From the NCBI RefSeq assembly GCF_003640665.1, contig NZ_QQXL01000010.1, positions 1-43,556 of the forward strand: a stretch of DNA of 43,556 bases. Reading direction: 5' to 3'. Under the pieces are notes generated by a model. That model saw only the letters and a program-made list of their open reading frames with translations, was not told the DNA's origin and did no database searches. A program made the translations under genes and the position numbers. Below, one piece after another: positions 1-9,908 of the stretch; the first letter of the stretch is position 1; each line of letters starts with the position of its first letter. This stretch comes from Galactobacter caseinivorans (GTDB lineage Bacteria > Actinomycetota > Actinomycetes > Actinomycetales > Micrococcaceae).

Positions 1-221
1 CCAGGAAAACTACGCCCCCCAACACCCTCTGAAACAACCAGAACTCGTTGCGGCGACAAGAGAAAACAATACACCCCAAACCACCCCCACACCAAATCGG
101 GCACACCCACCGCCCCCACCCGGGCAACATCCGCGTGAACTCGGGCGGAACGGCGCTCTCGGCACCCCAGCCGGCCCCTCGGACGTCCTCTGCGGCCCCT
201 AAGAAGCTGCTGAGAGCTGGC

Positions 222-941
222 TCACTCGCGGCTGAGCCCGGGCTCCCCCAGCACCAGCCGGTACCCCATGCCCTGCTCCGTCAAAAGATGCACGGGGTGG
301 GCAGGGTCCGCCTCCAACTTGCGGCGCAGTTGAGAGATGTAGAGGCGCAGGTACCCGGTGTCCTGGATGTCATCCGTGCCCCACATCTCCCGGTACAGCA
401 TCTGGCGCGTCACCAGCCGGCCGGCGTTGTGCACCAGCACCTCAAGGAACTTCCACTCCGTGGGCGTGAGCCGCACCGTGTCCTGCCCTCGCTCCACTAC
501 GTGCGAGGCCAGATCCACACTCACCGACCCAAAGCGCACCACGGCCTCCGGCGCCGGCGCCTCCGCGTGATCGCCGCCCGCGGCACGGGAGCGCCGAGCC
601 AGGGCGCGCAACCGCGCCAGCAACTCGTCCACGGCAAAGGGCTTGGTCACGTAGTCATCCGCGCCGGCGTCCAGGGCACGGACCTTGTCAGAGGAATCCG
701 TGCGCCCGGAGATCACCATGATGGGGACCTGGCTGAAGGCACGCACACCCTCGATCACCTCAAACCCGGACATGCGCGGCATGCCTAGGTCCACCAGGCA
801 CACGTCCGGGTGCTTGGTGGTGGCGGCCGCTAGCGCCTCGGCGCCGTCCCGGGCCGCGATCACCTCATCCCCCCTGGCGCGCAAAAGGAGGCCAAGGGCA
901 CGCACCATCTGCGCGTCGTCGTCCGCTATCAAGACCTTCAT
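222..941 (-). CDS. kdpE: KdpE, potassium-responsive response regulator
   Basis: This 239-residue protein is an OmpR/PhoB-type response regulator. The receiver domain (about residues 1-115) shows the acidic pair D8/D9, the phospho-acceptor D51 in LVDLGMP and the lysine K100 in VTKPF. The C-terminal winged helix has the PhoB-like segments LTPTEWKFLEVL and DTGYLRLYISQLRRKLE. It is the last gene of the kdp operon and its start overlaps the end of kdpD by four bases (ATGA), so the two are translationally coupled. By family knowledge, KdpD phosphorylates KdpE when potassium is scarce, and KdpE activates the kdp promoter. The context leaves little doubt. The 221 bases beyond its stop, up to the window edge, show no clear gene and no convincing terminator. 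Confidence 0.96.
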   Translation of the reverse strand: MKVLIADDDAQMVRALGLLLRARGDEVIAARDGAEALAAATTKHPDVCLVDLGMPRMSGFEVIEGVRAFSQVPIMVISGRTDSSDKVRALDAGADDYVTKPFAVDELLARLRALARRSRAAGGDHAEAPAPEAVVRFGSVSVDLASHVVERGQDTVRLTPTEWKFLEVLVHNAGRLVTRQMLYREMWGTDDIQDTGYLRLYISQLRRKLEADPAHPVHLLTEQGMGYRLVLGEPGLSRE

Positions 942-3574
942 GCCCGTGTCTCCTCCCCCGCCTGTGCGGGTGCCTGATGTGCCGTCACCGACGGCAGCGT
1001 CACGACCATCGTCAGCCCGCCGCCGGGGGTGTCCTCGGCCGCGAGCGTGCCGCCCATGCCCTGCGTGAATCCGCGCGCCACGGCCAGGCCCAGACCAAGC
1101 CCCGTCGAATTATCCGTGTCTCCCAGCCGCTGGAACGGCTCAAACATGCGGGCGCGGCGTTCCTCTTCGATCCCCGGCCCGGTGTCCACCACGCGCAACT
1201 CCACCTCGTCGCCAAAGCGGCTGAGCCCCAGACGCACCGGCTCGCCCTCCGGCTGATACCGCAGCGCGTTGGCCAGCAGGTTGACCAGCACCCGCTGCAA
1301 CAGCACCGGATCCGCGCGTACCTGCACCGAGTCCTCCGGCCACACCAAGCGCACCTCCGCCGGGCCAAGCCCCAGCTCATCTAGCGCGGCGAGCGCCACG
1401 TCCGCCGGCTCGGTTGGCTCGGCCACTACGCCCAGTGCTCCGGCCTGCAACCGCGAGACGTCCAGCAGATTGGTCACCAAATCCGTCAGCGTCTCCAACG
1501 CCTCAGACGCCGTCTCCAACAACTCGGCGCGGTCCTCCTTGGACAGCCTCACCGTGGGCAGGCGCAACGCGCCAAGCGAGGTCACGGCGGCCGCGAGCGG
1601 CCGGCGCAGATCATGCCCGACGGCGTTCAGGAGCGCCGTGCGCACCCGGTCCGCCTCCGCGACGACCCGGGTATCCAGGGCCGCCTTTTGCAGTTGGGTG
1701 TTCTCCAGGGACGCGGCGAGTTGCCCGGCCACGGCATGCAGTAGCCGTTGATCCGCGGCGGAGAGGCTCACGCCCCAGACACGCAGGGCGCCCTGCGTTC
1801 CCACCGGCTCGCTGGCCGCGCTCTGTGGCACGCGTTCGCGCGCCGCGTCCTCTGGCACACGATCGCGCGCCGCGCTCGAACCACCCGAACCACCCGAACC
1901 ACTCGCACCTTCTGGGGAGCCGCCTGAGGAGCCTTCTGAGGAGCTGGCTCCGTCCGCCACCACGCACGCCGCGCCGTCCAGGCTCTCCAGCGCCACGCCG
2001 TCTGCCCCCAGCGCCTCGCGAGTGCGCCCCAGGATGCCGGGGACGGCGGCGTCGCCCTCCACCGCCCCTGCGGCCACGTACGCCAGCAGCTCCGACTCTG
2101 CGGCGGCACGCCGCGCCACCCTGGCACGCCGCGCCGCGCGGTCCACCACACCGGAGACGAGCAGCCCGTTGACCACATACAGCGCCAGTGCCAGCGCGTG
2201 GATGGGCGCCGCGATGGACACCGTGGAGATGGGGGCCACAAAGAAGAAGTCCAGCGAGATGCCAGAGAGGACCGCGGTCAGCAGTGCAGGCCACCAGCCA
2301 CCCACCATGGCCACGGCCACCACCAACAGTTGGTAGATGAGCGCGTGGGCCACCAGTGCCTCGTCGCCCTGCAAAAAACTCATGCCCCAGGTCAGCAGCG
2401 GCCCGCCCAGGGCGGCCAACCCAAAGCCCGCGAGCATGCGCCGCCGGCTCAGCACCCCGGACTTGGGGAAGTGCACGGAGCTGCGCAGCCCGGCGGCCGC
2501 CGCGTGATTGACCAGGTGCACGTCGATGTCCCCGGCCTCGCGCACCACGGTGGCACCGATCCCGGGCCCGGTCAGCGCCGCTCGCCAGCGCCCGCGCCTG
2601 CTGGCACCCAGCACCAGCTGCGTCGCGTCCGCCCCGCGGGCAAACTCCACTAGCGCCGCCGGAACATCGTCCCCGCGCACCTCGTGATAGCTGCCACCCA
2701 GGCGCTCCAGCAGCTCCCGCTGGCTGGCCAGTTCGGTGGGCTGGCTGCGCGCGGAGCCGTCTTGCGTGTTGACGTACACCGCGAGCAGCTCACCGCCGGC
2801 AGTGCGCGCGGCGATGCGGGCGCCGCGCCGCAGCAGCGTCTGCCCCTCCGGGCCTCCCGTGAGGGAGACGACCACGCGCTCACGCGTGGCCCAGAGTTTC
2901 CCGATCCCGTGATCGCGGCGGTAGTCGCGCAGAGCCGCGTCAACGCCGTCGGCCATCCACAACAGCGCCAACTCGCGCAACCCCGTCAGGTTCCCCAGGC
3001 GGAAGTAATGCGCCAGCGCCGCGTCCACACGCTCGGCCGGGTACACGTGCCCGGCGCTGAGGCGCTCGCGCAGCGCGGACGGGTCAAGGTCCACCAGCTC
3101 CACCCGCTCCGCGCCGCGCACCACATCATCTGGCACCGTCTCCTGCTGGCGCACGCCCGTGATCGCGGCGACCACATCGCTGAGGGACTCCAGGTGCTGC
3201 ACGTTGACCGTGGAAAGCACGTCAATCCCGGCGTCCAGGATCTGGCGCACGTCCTGCCAACGCTTGGCGTGCGCGGAGCCGGGCGCGTTTGAATGCGCCA
3301 ACTCGTCCACGAGCACCACCTCTGGGTGCCGGGCCAGGATGGCGTCCACGTCCATTTCTTGGAGCTCGACGCCGCGATGCCGGCTGGCGCGGCGCGGGAT
3401 CACTTCCAGCCCGCTCACCAACGCCGCCGTGGCGGCGCGGCCGTGTGTCTCCACCAGCCCCACCGCCACGTCTCGCCCTTGGGCAGCCCACTCCTGCGCC
3501 TGCTCCAACATGGCAAAGGTTTTGCCCACGCCGGGAGCCGCGCCTAGGTAGACCCTCAGGCGAGCTGGACTCAT
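938..3574 (-). CDS. kdpD: KdpD, potassium sensor histidine kinase
   Basis: The start is placed at the ATG overlapping the kdpC stop (ATGA), giving 878 residues; a longer reading frame to 3661 would run deep into kdpC. The N-terminal KdpD domain opens with a Walker A motif (GAAPGVGKT, residues 11-19). A universal-stress-like domain follows, then a cluster of four membrane helices, a GAF-like stretch, and the kinase core. The phospho-accepting histidine is H654 in VGHDLRRPL, and the ATPase domain has LLANALRYQPEG (N box) and VVDTGPGIEE (G1 box). It senses potassium limitation or turgor and phosphorylates KdpE. Just before the kinase core lies a glycine/serine-rich low-complexity insert encoded by short tandem DNA repeats near 1877-1940, which probably acts as a flexible linker. 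Confidence 0.95.
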   Translation of the reverse strand: MSPARLRVYLGAAPGVGKTFAMLEQAQEWAAQGRDVAVGLVETHGRAATAALVSGLEVIPRRASRHRGVELQEMDVDAILARHPEVVLVDELAHSNAPGSAHAKRWQDVRQILDAGIDVLSTVNVQHLESLSDVVAAITGVRQQETVPDDVVRGAERVELVDLDPSALRERLSAGHVYPAERVDAALAHYFRLGNLTGLRELALLWMADGVDAALRDYRRDHGIGKLWATRERVVVSLTGGPEGQTLLRRGARIAARTAGGELLAVYVNTQDGSARSQPTELASQRELLERLGGSYHEVRGDDVPAALVEFARGADATQLVLGASRRGRWRAALTGPGIGATVVREAGDIDVHLVNHAAAAGLRSSVHFPKSGVLSRRRMLAGFGLAALGGPLLTWGMSFLQGDEALVAHALIYQLLVVAVAMVGGWWPALLTAVLSGISLDFFFVAPISTVSIAAPIHALALALYVVNGLLVSGVVDRAARRARVARRAAAESELLAYVAAGAVEGDAAVPGILGRTREALGADGVALESLDGAACVVADGASSSEGSSGGSPEGASGSGGSGGSSAARDRVPEDAARERVPQSAASEPVGTQGALRVWGVSLSAADQRLLHAVAGQLAASLENTQLQKAALDTRVVAEADRVRTALLNAVGHDLRRPLAAAVTSLGALRLPTVRLSKEDRAELLETASEALETLTDLVTNLLDVSRLQAGALGVVAEPTEPADVALAALDELGLGPAEVRLVWPEDSVQVRADPVLLQRVLVNLLANALRYQPEGEPVRLGLSRFGDEVELRVVDTGPGIEEERRARMFEPFQRLGDTDNSTGLGLGLAVARGFTQGMGGTLAAEDTPGGGLTMVVTLPSVTAHQAPAQAGEETRA
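1877..1903. repeat. 9-bp tandem repeat inside kdpD
   Basis: Three consecutive copies of CGAACCACC (the last ending in T) lie at 1877-1885, 1886-1894 and 1895-1903. On the coding strand they encode Gly-Ser-type linker residues of KdpD. The unit is a multiple of three, so copy-number change would keep the reading frame. Confidence 0.8.
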
Positions 3575-4203
3575 GCCCCGTTTCCCTCCGTCCCGGAGTC
3601 GAGTTTGGCCAGCTCCAGATTCAGGCGCAGCACGTTCACGCGGTCCTGTCCGGGAAGCCAAGGGCCGGTGTGCTGAATGCTACGCGTGACGAGCTCCGCC
3701 ACGCTGCCCTTGTCCAGGCCGCGCTGGCTCGCGACCCGGTCTGACTGCAGGCGCGCGTACTCCACGGAGATGTCCGGATCCAGGCCGGAGGCGGACGCGG
3801 TGACGGCGTCCGTGGGGACCTGATCCGCCGCCACCTTGTTGAAGGCCGCCACCTGGGCGCGGCGCTCCTGGATGGCCGCCACCAGGTCGGTGCTCTCCGG
3901 GCCAAGGTTGGAGCCACCGGAGCTCATGGAGTCATAGCCATCCCCCGCCGCGGACGGGCGGGGCTGGAAGTAGAGCGGGTCCGGGTCGCCGTTGGCGGTG
4001 AGGAAGTTCTGGCCAATCAGCTCCGAGCCCACCACCTTGCCCTGCTGGTCGGTGACGCGGGAGCCGGCGGCCTGCGCCGGGGCCACCACACTGCCGATCC
4101 CGGTGATGGCCAAGGGGTAGACCACGCCAAGCAGCACGGTCATGAAGATCAGCAACCGCACACCGGTGCCGAGTTGGCGCAAGGCGCCGCGTTGGATATT
4201 CAT
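3571..4203 (-). CDS. kdpC: KdpC, K+-transporting ATPase subunit C
   Basis: A 210-residue protein with one N-terminal membrane helix (about residues 13-38, LLIFMTVLLGVVYPLAITGIG) and a periplasm-facing/extracellular domain with the KdpC signature elements GSELIGQNF and YFQPRPSAAG, and SGGSNLGPES. The length is typical. KdpC stabilises the KdpFABC complex and raises ATP affinity of KdpB. An AGAAGGA ribosome site sits about ten bases before the ATG. The gene follows kdpB after an 80-base spacer containing a strong hairpin, and overlaps kdpD by four bases. Confidence 0.95.
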   Translation of the reverse strand: MNIQRGALRQLGTGVRLLIFMTVLLGVVYPLAITGIGSVVAPAQAAGSRVTDQQGKVVGSELIGQNFLTANGDPDPLYFQPRPSAAGDGYDSMSSGGSNLGPESTDLVAAIQERRAQVAAFNKVAADQVPTDAVTASASGLDPDISVEYARLQSDRVASQRGLDKGSVAELVTRSIQHTGPWLPGQDRVNVLRLNLELAKLDSGTEGNGA

Positions 4204-4240
4204 TCTTCAGGTGTCCTTCTCAAAAAAGTGGGGTGGGTGA

Positions 4241-4264
4241 CCGGGGCCCAGCAACGGGCCCCGG
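4241..4264 (-). other. Stem-loop in the kdpB-kdpC spacer
   Basis: A perfect 9-bp GC stem (CCGGGGCCC / GGGCCCCGG) with a six-base loop lies between the kdpB stop and the kdpC start. On the transcribed strand a run of six T occurs only about a dozen bases further on, so it is not a classic intrinsic terminator. It may tune mRNA stability or the ratio of KdpB to the downstream products. No experimental support is visible. Confidence 0.6.
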
Positions 4265-4283
4265 TCGCGGCCAAGAAACGGCC

Positions 4284-6650
4284 CTAGAAGCCGGGGATCA
4301 GGCTGACAAGCAGGTCAATGAGCTTGATCCCCACGAAGGGAGCCACCACACCGCCCAGCCCATAGATCAACAGGTTGCGGCCCAAGAGCTTGGACGCGGA
4401 CACTGCCCGGTACTTCACACCGCGCAGCGAGAGCGGAATCAGCGCAAGAATCACCACGGCGTTAAAGATCACGGCGGAGAGCACCGCGGACGCCGGGGAG
4501 GACAGGCTCATCACATTCAGTGCCGCGAGCTGCGGGAACACCCCCATGAACATGGCCGGAACAATGGCGAAGTACTTGGCCAAGTCGTTGGCGATGGAGA
4601 AGGTGGTGAGCGCACCGCGCGTGATGAGCAGCTGCTTACCGATCGCCACGATGTCGATGAGCTTGGCCGGGTCAGAGTCCAGGTCCACCATGTTCCCGGC
4701 CTCCTTGGCCGCGGACGTGCCGGTGTTCATGGCCACGCCCACATCCGCCTGGGCCAGCGCCGGGGCGTCGTTGGTGCCATCCCCAGTCATGGCGACCATG
4801 CGGCCGCCGCTCTGCTCCGCCTTAATCAGCGCCAACTTGTCCTCCGGAGTGGCCTCCGCGAGCACGTCATCCACGCCGGCCTCCGCCGCGATGGCGCGGG
4901 CCGTGACCTGGTTATCACCGGTGATCATGACGGTGCGGATTCCCATGGCGCGCAGCTGCGCAAACTTCTCTGGCAGGCCCTCCTTGACCACATCCTTCAG
5001 GTGGATCACGGCCAGGACCCGGCCGCCACCCGCCGCGGTCAGCTCGGCGACCACCAGGGGTGTGCCACCGCTGGCAGCGATGGTGCCCACAGCGTCGTCG
5101 AGCGCTGAGTGGGTCCGCGCGTCCGGGGACTGCCCCGCCGCGTCAAGCCAGGCGAGCACCGCTGAGGCGGCGCCCTTGCGCAGGGACGAGCCATCGGCGC
5201 GGTCCACGCCGGACATGCGCGTCGTGGCACTGAACGCCACGGGCGTGCCGTCCGACGCCCCTGCGCCCGACGCCTCTGTGCCCGACGCCGCGGCGTCGGC
5301 AAGCGCGCTCGGCGCACCAGCCTCTGTGCGCGCCAGGTCAAGAACCGAGCGCCCCTCCGGCGTGGTGTCCGCTGCGGAGGCCTCCACCGCAGCCGACCAA
5401 GCGCTCTCCTGGTCCACACCGGCCGCCGGAATCACCGCAACCGCGCGGCGATTGCCGTAGGTGATGGTGCCGGTCTTATCCAGCAGCAACGTGGAAACGT
5501 CGCCAGCGGCCTCCACTGCACGGCCGGACAGCGCCAGCACGTTGCGGCGCACCAGGCGGTCCATGCCGGCGATGCCGATCGCGGAGAGCAGCGCGGAAAT
5601 GGTGGTGGGAATCAGGCAGACCAGCAGTGCAACCAGCACCGCGAGACTCACGGGAGGCGCCACCGCGGAGGCAATCGGGTTCAGCGTCAGCGTGACCACC
5701 AAGAAGACCAGCGTCAGCGTGGCCAGCAGCACGTCCAGGGCCACCTCATTGGGGGTCTTGCGCCGTGAGGCACCCTCCACCAGCGCGATCATGCGATCCA
5801 CGAAGGTCTGGCCGGGGGTGGAGGTGATGCGTACAAGCAACCGGTCAGAAAGCACGCGCGTGCCGCCGGTGACGGAGCTGCGATCGCCGCCGGACTCACG
5901 CACCACCGGAGCGGATTCGCCCGTAATCGCGGACTCGTCCACGCTGGCCACGCCGTGAATCACGTCGCCGTCGCCCGGGATCAATTCGCCGGCCTCCACG
6001 ACGACCACATCGCCGGCCACCAGCGCCGAGGAGGCGCGTTTGGTGACCGTGGCGCGCAGGGCGGCCGGGTCTGAGGCCGGGTCCCAGGCGCCGGCGCGGT
6101 TGCCCGCATCCGAGCCGCTTGCGGTGGAGCCGCCCTGGGCGGTGGGCTTGGCCTGGGTGGTGGGCTTGCCCTGCTCGACGACGCGCGCCGGGGTCTCGCT
6201 GCGCGTCTTACGCAGCGTGTCTGCCTGGGCCTTACCGCGGCCCTCCGCCACCGCTTCCGCGAGGGAACCGAAGAGGACGGTGAGCCACAACCAGATCGCG
6301 ATGGCCCACGTGAAACCGGCCGGCGTGGGCGTGGCGGTCTCCTGTGCGCCAAGGAAGGGCTCGGCGAGCGCCAGCACCGTGAGCAGCGCCGCGCCGAGCT
6401 CCACCACAAAGAGGACTGGCCGCCGGATCATGGCCACGGGGTTCAGCTTGCGCAGGGCCAGTGGCAGGGCCTTCAACAGGGCCCGGCCGCTCAGGGCGCT
6501 GGGGGTCTTGGCACCGCTGGGGGTGGCGCCGGTGTCCTGGGGCTGGTTCTGCGAGGCGTCGGGATCCCCGGCGCCGCCGTGTGCCGCGCCTGAACCGGAG
6601 GGGTTGTTGGCTGGAGGGGTTGCTATGGGGTGTTCGGTCTTGATCGACAT
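4284..6650 (-). CDS. kdpB: KdpB, K+-transporting P-type ATPase catalytic subunit
   Basis: The ATG at 6650 (MSIKTEH) is chosen because GGAAGGA precedes it at good spacing and it falls one base after the kdpA stop; this gives 788 residues. P-type ATPase landmarks are present: ITGESAPV in the actuator domain, the phosphorylated D391 in DKTGTITYG, and [16 protein letters not shown] in the P domain, with flanking membrane helices. It hydrolyses ATP to drive potassium import through KdpA. KdpB proteins are usually about 680-690 residues. The extra length here is a Pro/Gly/Ala-rich N-terminal extension, an Ala/Thr/Gln-rich insert before the actuator domain (near residues 155-200) and an Ala/Ser/Gly-rich insert in the nucleotide-binding domain. 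The catalytic motifs are intact, so it should be functional. Confidence 0.96.
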   Translation of the reverse strand: MSIKTEHPIATPPANNPSGSGAAHGGAGDPDASQNQPQDTGATPSGAKTPSALSGRALLKALPLALRKLNPVAMIRRPVLFVVELGAALLTVLALAEPFLGAQETATPTPAGFTWAIAIWLWLTVLFGSLAEAVAEGRGKAQADTLRKTRSETPARVVEQGKPTTQAKPTAQGGSTASGSDAGNRAGAWDPASDPAALRATVTKRASSALVAGDVVVVEAGELIPGDGDVIHGVASVDESAITGESAPVVRESGGDRSSVTGGTRVLSDRLLVRITSTPGQTFVDRMIALVEGASRRKTPNEVALDVLLATLTLVFLVVTLTLNPIASAVAPPVSLAVLVALLVCLIPTTISALLSAIGIAGMDRLVRRNVLALSGRAVEAAGDVSTLLLDKTGTITYGNRRAVAVIPAAGVDQESAWSAAVEASAADTTPEGRSVLDLARTEAGAPSALADAAASGTEASGAGASDGTPVAFSATTRMSGVDRADGSSLRKGAASAVLAWLDAAGQSPDARTHSALDDAVGTIAASGGTPLVVAELTAAGGGRVLAVIHLKDVVKEGLPEKFAQLRAMGIRTVMITGDNQVTARAIAAEAGVDDVLAEATPEDKLALIKAEQSGGRMVAMTGDGTNDAPALAQADVGVAMNTGTSAAKEAGNMVDLDSDPAKLIDIVAIGKQLLITRGALTTFSIANDLAKYFAIVPAMFMGVFPQLAALNVMSLSSPASAVLSAVIFNAVVILALIPLSLRGVKYRAVSASKLLGRNLLIYGLGGVVAPFVGIKLIDLLVSLIPGF

Positions 6651-6651
6651 G

Positions 6652-8340
6652 TCAGATGGTTCCTTCCGCAAGCGGACCCAGGGCCAGCACCGGGAAGTAC
6701 GTCAGGGCTGTGAAGAGCAACGTGACGCCGGCGAGCATGCCTTGGAAGAGGGGGCGGTGAGTGGGCAGGGTTCCGGCGGTGGCGGGGATGGGTCGCTGTG
6801 CGGCCAGCTTCCCTGCCAATGCCAGGACCAAGAGGATGGGCAGGAAGCGTCCCAAGAGGATCGCGAGGCCCAGCGCCCAGTTCAGCCAGGGAGTGTTGGC
6901 CGTGAGGCCGGCAAACGCGCTGCCGTTGTTGTTGGCGGCGGAGGTAAAGGCGTACAGCACCTCGCTCAGGCCGTGGTTTCCGTCATTGAGCAACGAGGTT
7001 CCGGTGATGGACTCTCGCAGCGCAGGAATACCAAAGCTCAGGGCGGTCCCGGTGAGCACCAGCGTGGGTGTCACCAGGAGGTACAGGCTCGCCAGCGTGA
7101 TCTCGTGGCGGCCAATGCGCTTGCCGAGGTACTCGGGGGTGCGTCCCACCAGGAGCCCGGCCACAAACACCGCAACGATCGCGAGGATGAGCATGCCGTA
7201 GAGGCCGGAGCCCACACCACCAGGTGCCACCTCTCCCAACATCATGTTCAGCATGGGGAGGGCACCACCCAGCGCCGTGTACGAGTCATGCATGGAGTTC
7301 ACCGCACCCGTGGACGTGCCCGTGGTGGTGGTCGCGAAGAGCGTGGAGCCAATGATGCCGAAGCGCTGCTCCTTGCCCTCCATGGCGCCGCCCGCCGCTT
7401 CCGGAGCCGCGCCGTTGGCGGCCAGCTCCGCCCAGGTGAGCAGCGCATAGGAGGTGATGAACAGGCCCGCCATGACCACCAGGATGGCCCGGCCCTGGCG
7501 GGGGGAACCCACCATGAGGCCAAAGGTGCGCGGCAGCGAGAACGGGATGATCAGCACCAGGAGGATCTGCACCAGGCTGGAAAACGGATTGGGGTTCTCA
7601 AAGGGGTGGGCGGAGTTGGCGTTGAAGAAGCCACCGCCGTTGGTGCCCAACATCTTGATGGCCTCCTGGCTGGCCACCGGGCCGCCGGGAATGTTCTGCA
7701 CGGTGCCGGTCACCGTAGAGACGGCCTCAGGCGAGGCCAGGTTCTGCACCACACCCGCCACGACCAGGAGCAGGGCACCCACGGCCGCGATCGGCAGCAA
7801 CAGGCGCACCGTGCCGCGGGTGATATCCACCCAGGCGTTACCAATGGTGCCGGAGCCCTTGCTGGCCAAACCACGAACCAAGGCAATCGCCACGGCCAGG
7901 CCCACTGCGGCGGAGAGGAAGTTCTGCACCGCGAGGCCGGCCATCTGCACCGTGAGGCCCAGGGTCTGCTCCGGAGAATAGGACTGCCAGTTGGTATTGC
8001 CCACAAAGGAGGCGGCGGTGTTAAACGCCAACCCCTCCTCAACCGCGGGCAGGCCAAGGGAGGCGGGGAGGAACGGCTGCATGCGCTGCAGCGCGTAGAC
8101 CAGCAGCAGACCGCCTGCGGAGAAGATCAGCACCGAACGCAGGTAGGTGCGCCAGGTCTGTTCGGCGTCCGCGCTAACCCCACTGAGCTTGTAGATCCCG
8201 CGCTCAACGCGCCAGTTCTTGGGGCCGGTGTATACCCAGGCCATGTAGGCGCCCAGGGGGCGGTGCACTGCGGCGAGAATCAGGATCACCACGGCCAGGG
8301 CCGCCACAGCCCACAGCACGTTCAATCCCACGTCGCTCAT
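6652..8340 (-). CDS. kdpA: KdpA, K+-transporting ATPase channel-like subunit
   Basis: The true start is the ATG at 8340 (MSDVGLN), which overlaps the kdpF stop as ATGA; the frame is open further upstream but without kdpA-like sequence. The 562-residue product has the expected ten or so membrane helices and the selectivity-filter loops of this potassium-channel-derived family, for example [36 protein letters not shown] and [12 protein letters not shown]. It binds and conducts potassium within KdpFABC. Length and motifs are typical. Confidence 0.97.
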   Translation of the reverse strand: MSDVGLNVLWAVAALAVVILILAAVHRPLGAYMAWVYTGPKNWRVERGIYKLSGVSADAEQTWRTYLRSVLIFSAGGLLLVYALQRMQPFLPASLGLPAVEEGLAFNTAASFVGNTNWQSYSPEQTLGLTVQMAGLAVQNFLSAAVGLAVAIALVRGLASKGSGTIGNAWVDITRGTVRLLLPIAAVGALLLVVAGVVQNLASPEAVSTVTGTVQNIPGGPVASQEAIKMLGTNGGGFFNANSAHPFENPNPFSSLVQILLVLIIPFSLPRTFGLMVGSPRQGRAILVVMAGLFITSYALLTWAELAANGAAPEAAGGAMEGKEQRFGIIGSTLFATTTTGTSTGAVNSMHDSYTALGGALPMLNMMLGEVAPGGVGSGLYGMLILAIVAVFVAGLLVGRTPEYLGKRIGRHEITLASLYLLVTPTLVLTGTALSFGIPALRESITGTSLLNDGNHGLSEVLYAFTSAANNNGSAFAGLTANTPWLNWALGLAILLGRFLPILLVLALAGKLAAQRPIPATAGTLPTHRPLFQGMLAGVTLLFTALTYFPVLALGPLAEGTI

Positions 8341-8426
8341 TCGAAACGCTCCGGGGACACCAGCGCCACCACAAGGTAGACGGCGGTAGCAAGACCCAAA
8401 CCAAGGGCAATCAAGCTGAGCACCAT
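8337..8426 (-). CDS. kdpF: KdpF, small stabilising subunit of the Kdp ATPase
   Basis: A 29-residue single-span peptide read directly from the sequence: [20 protein letters not shown] followed by ALVSPERFE. The C-terminal PERF(E) is the hallmark of KdpF. The stop overlaps the kdpA start (ATGA) and the start overlaps the stop of the upstream peptide gene (TGATG). KdpF is a lipid-like stabiliser of the complex. It is too short for ordinary gene callers. Confidence 0.93.
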   Translation of the reverse strand: MVLSLIALGLGLATAVYLVVALVSPERFE

Positions 8427-8506
8427 CACAGCCGCTCCACCGCCTTGGCCAGGGCCGCGAGGGCAACAAAGAGCGTCACCACAACGGCGACGACGATCAG
8501 ATCCAC
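8426..8506 (-). CDS. 26-residue membrane peptide at the head of the kdp operon
   Basis: A GTG start at 8506 is preceded by AGGAGAG with eight bases of spacing. It opens a 26-codon frame reading (M)[20 protein letters not shown] then AVERL, ending in a TGA that shares its last base with the kdpF ATG. The peptide is one membrane helix with a short basic/acidic C-terminal tail, much like KdpF in size. From memory, small peptides of this general form (acidic start, one helix, ...ERL end) precede kdpF in various bacteria, but I know of no assigned function. Its strong ribosome site makes it the translational entry point of the whole coupled operon. It could be an extra small subunit or a leader peptide. 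Confidence 0.72.
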   Translation of the reverse strand: MDLIVVAVVVTLFVALAALAKAVERL

Positions 8507-8834
8507 GGGAGTTCTCTCCTCATACAGCGCGAGTCAGGGGGCCACAGCCCCCAGGGGGGTGAAAACCGCGGCGGATCCGGCCCCACACAGGGCCGTTGTG
8601 CCGCGGTACTCCCCCATCCCAACCCCCGCAGCGCCCTCCCACCCCTCACCCTCACGAAGTCCTCACGCCCCCGCGCCCTTTCCTCACGCTCATCACGCAC
8701 GCCCACGGCGTCGAGCAGTGCATGGTGCCTGCGCGTGGTGCCCGGCGACCGCCCCGCGTCCCGTCGGCACAACCGCAACACAACTGACGCCCGGCGGAGG
8801 GTGTGGGCCACCCCGGGGCGTGGTGGGATGAGTC
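8507..8834. other. Divergent intergenic region, kdp promoter side
   Basis: This stretch separates the kdp operon (leftward) from the SGNH-hydrolase gene (rightward) and should hold both promoters and the KdpE binding site. Open frames across it look like high-GC shadows. I could not identify a specific KdpE site or a convincing -35/-10 pair by eye. Confidence 0.4.
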
Positions 8835-9908
8835 ATGGTGAGCAACGGGGGTGTCAAACGACGGTCGGTGCTGGCCGGCGCGGGGGCCATGACCGCCGCG
8901 CTCGCCGGGTTCTCTCCCTTTGCCGAGCCCTCCGCGGCGCCCCATCCCGCCAGGCTGACCGCGCTGACGGACCCCGACCTAGTGGAAGCCTTCCCGCGCT
9001 ACGCCGACGTGGCCTGGGACCCCGCCACCGGCGTCCGCCCCCTGCGCAGCAACGGCGCGCAGTGGTGGCTCATCGGCTCCTCCACGGCCGAATTTGCCGG
9101 CCCGCACGTGGCCGCGCTGGCGGCCAGGCACGGCGCGGCGCTGTACCTGGATGCCAAGGCCGGGGAGACGGACGCGCAGATCTCGGCCCGCATGGGGCTG
9201 GCGCCGGAGCGCCTCACGTTTCCGGCGGACACCGTCCCGGCCGGGCCCGCTCGCGTGTGGGGCACGGCCGCCCCGCTGCTCACCCGAGCGTCCGCCAGCT
9301 ACGAGGGCATGCTGGAGGGCGGCTCGGGGGCTGGCAGCGCGGTGACGGGCTCGATTGGCTGGGACAGCTCGCGCCGCGCGGTGCGTTTTGACCGGCTCGA
9401 CGGCGGCGCGCAGACGCGAGTTGGCCGCGCCGTTCGCTTCTTTCCCACCGCCTCCCCGGCGCATCGCGCGGACGTGGCATTGTTCCTGGGCGGCGGCAAG
9501 AACTCCGTCACCGTGCCCGGCGTGAGTGCCGCGCAGATCGTGACAGGGTGGCGGGAACAGCACGCCTGGTTGGTGCCCAAAAACCCCTGGTTCCTGCGGC
9601 AGGGCTTCTTCTCCAATACCGGCCGGGACCCGTCAGGGGCGGTGCGGGCCAACATCGACGCGGTGAATGCGTGGGGCAGGCGGGAGCTGGGCTCGCGGTT
9701 CCTGGACGTGGCCGGGTGGCTTGGCTCGCCCGAGGTGTGGGAGGCGGTGGGCGTGAGGCCAACCGCCGAGGACCTTCGTCAGCAACGGCTGGGGAACCTT
9801 GCCCCCTCGCTGGCGGACCGCGGGGGCTCACACCTCAGCGATGCCGCGGCCCGCGCCTGGGTTCGCACCGTAGTGGGGCCGCGTTTGCTCGCGCTGGGGT
9901 GGGTCTAG
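8835..9908 (+). CDS. Exported SGNH/GDSL-like hydrolase (Tat signal)
   Basis: The 357-residue protein begins with a twin-arginine-type signal (VKRRSVLAGAGAMTAALAGF) ending near residue 35 at an Ala-rich site, so it is probably exported folded. Weak SGNH-hydrolase blocks can be traced: WLIGSSTAEF near residue 80 (nucleophile serine in a GSS rather than GDS setting), FLGGGKNSV (block III asparagine) and GGSHLSDAAARAW near the C-terminus (catalytic histidine). That suggests an esterase or deacetylase acting outside the cell; the substrate cannot be told. It is a single-gene unit facing away from kdp. The fold assignment is an inference from spaced motifs only. Confidence 0.6.
   Translation: MVSNGGVKRRSVLAGAGAMTAALAGFSPFAEPSAAPHPARLTALTDPDLVEAFPRYADVAWDPATGVRPLRSNGAQWWLIGSSTAEFAGPHVAALAARHGAALYLDAKAGETDAQISARMGLAPERLTFPADTVPAGPARVWGTAAPLLTRASASYEGMLEGGSGAGSAVTGSIGWDSSRRAVRFDRLDGGAQTRVGRAVRFFPTASPAHRADVALFLGGGKNSVTVPGVSAAQIVTGWREQHAWLVPKNPWFLRQGFFSNTGRDPSGAVRANIDAVNAWGRRELGSRFLDVAGWLGSPEVWEAVGVRPTAEDLRQQRLGNLAPSLADRGGSHLSDAAARAWVRTVVGPRLLALGWV

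Noticed and set aside
48-788. Long plus-strand open frame opposite kdpE
   Set aside because: It mirrors kdpE on the other strand, is Pro/Arg/His-rich and has no recognisable domain; a high-GC shadow frame.
4241-4264. kdpB-kdpC hairpin as an intrinsic terminator
   Set aside because: The T-run lies about a dozen bases away from the stem and the operon continues with essential partners; kept only as a stem-loop.
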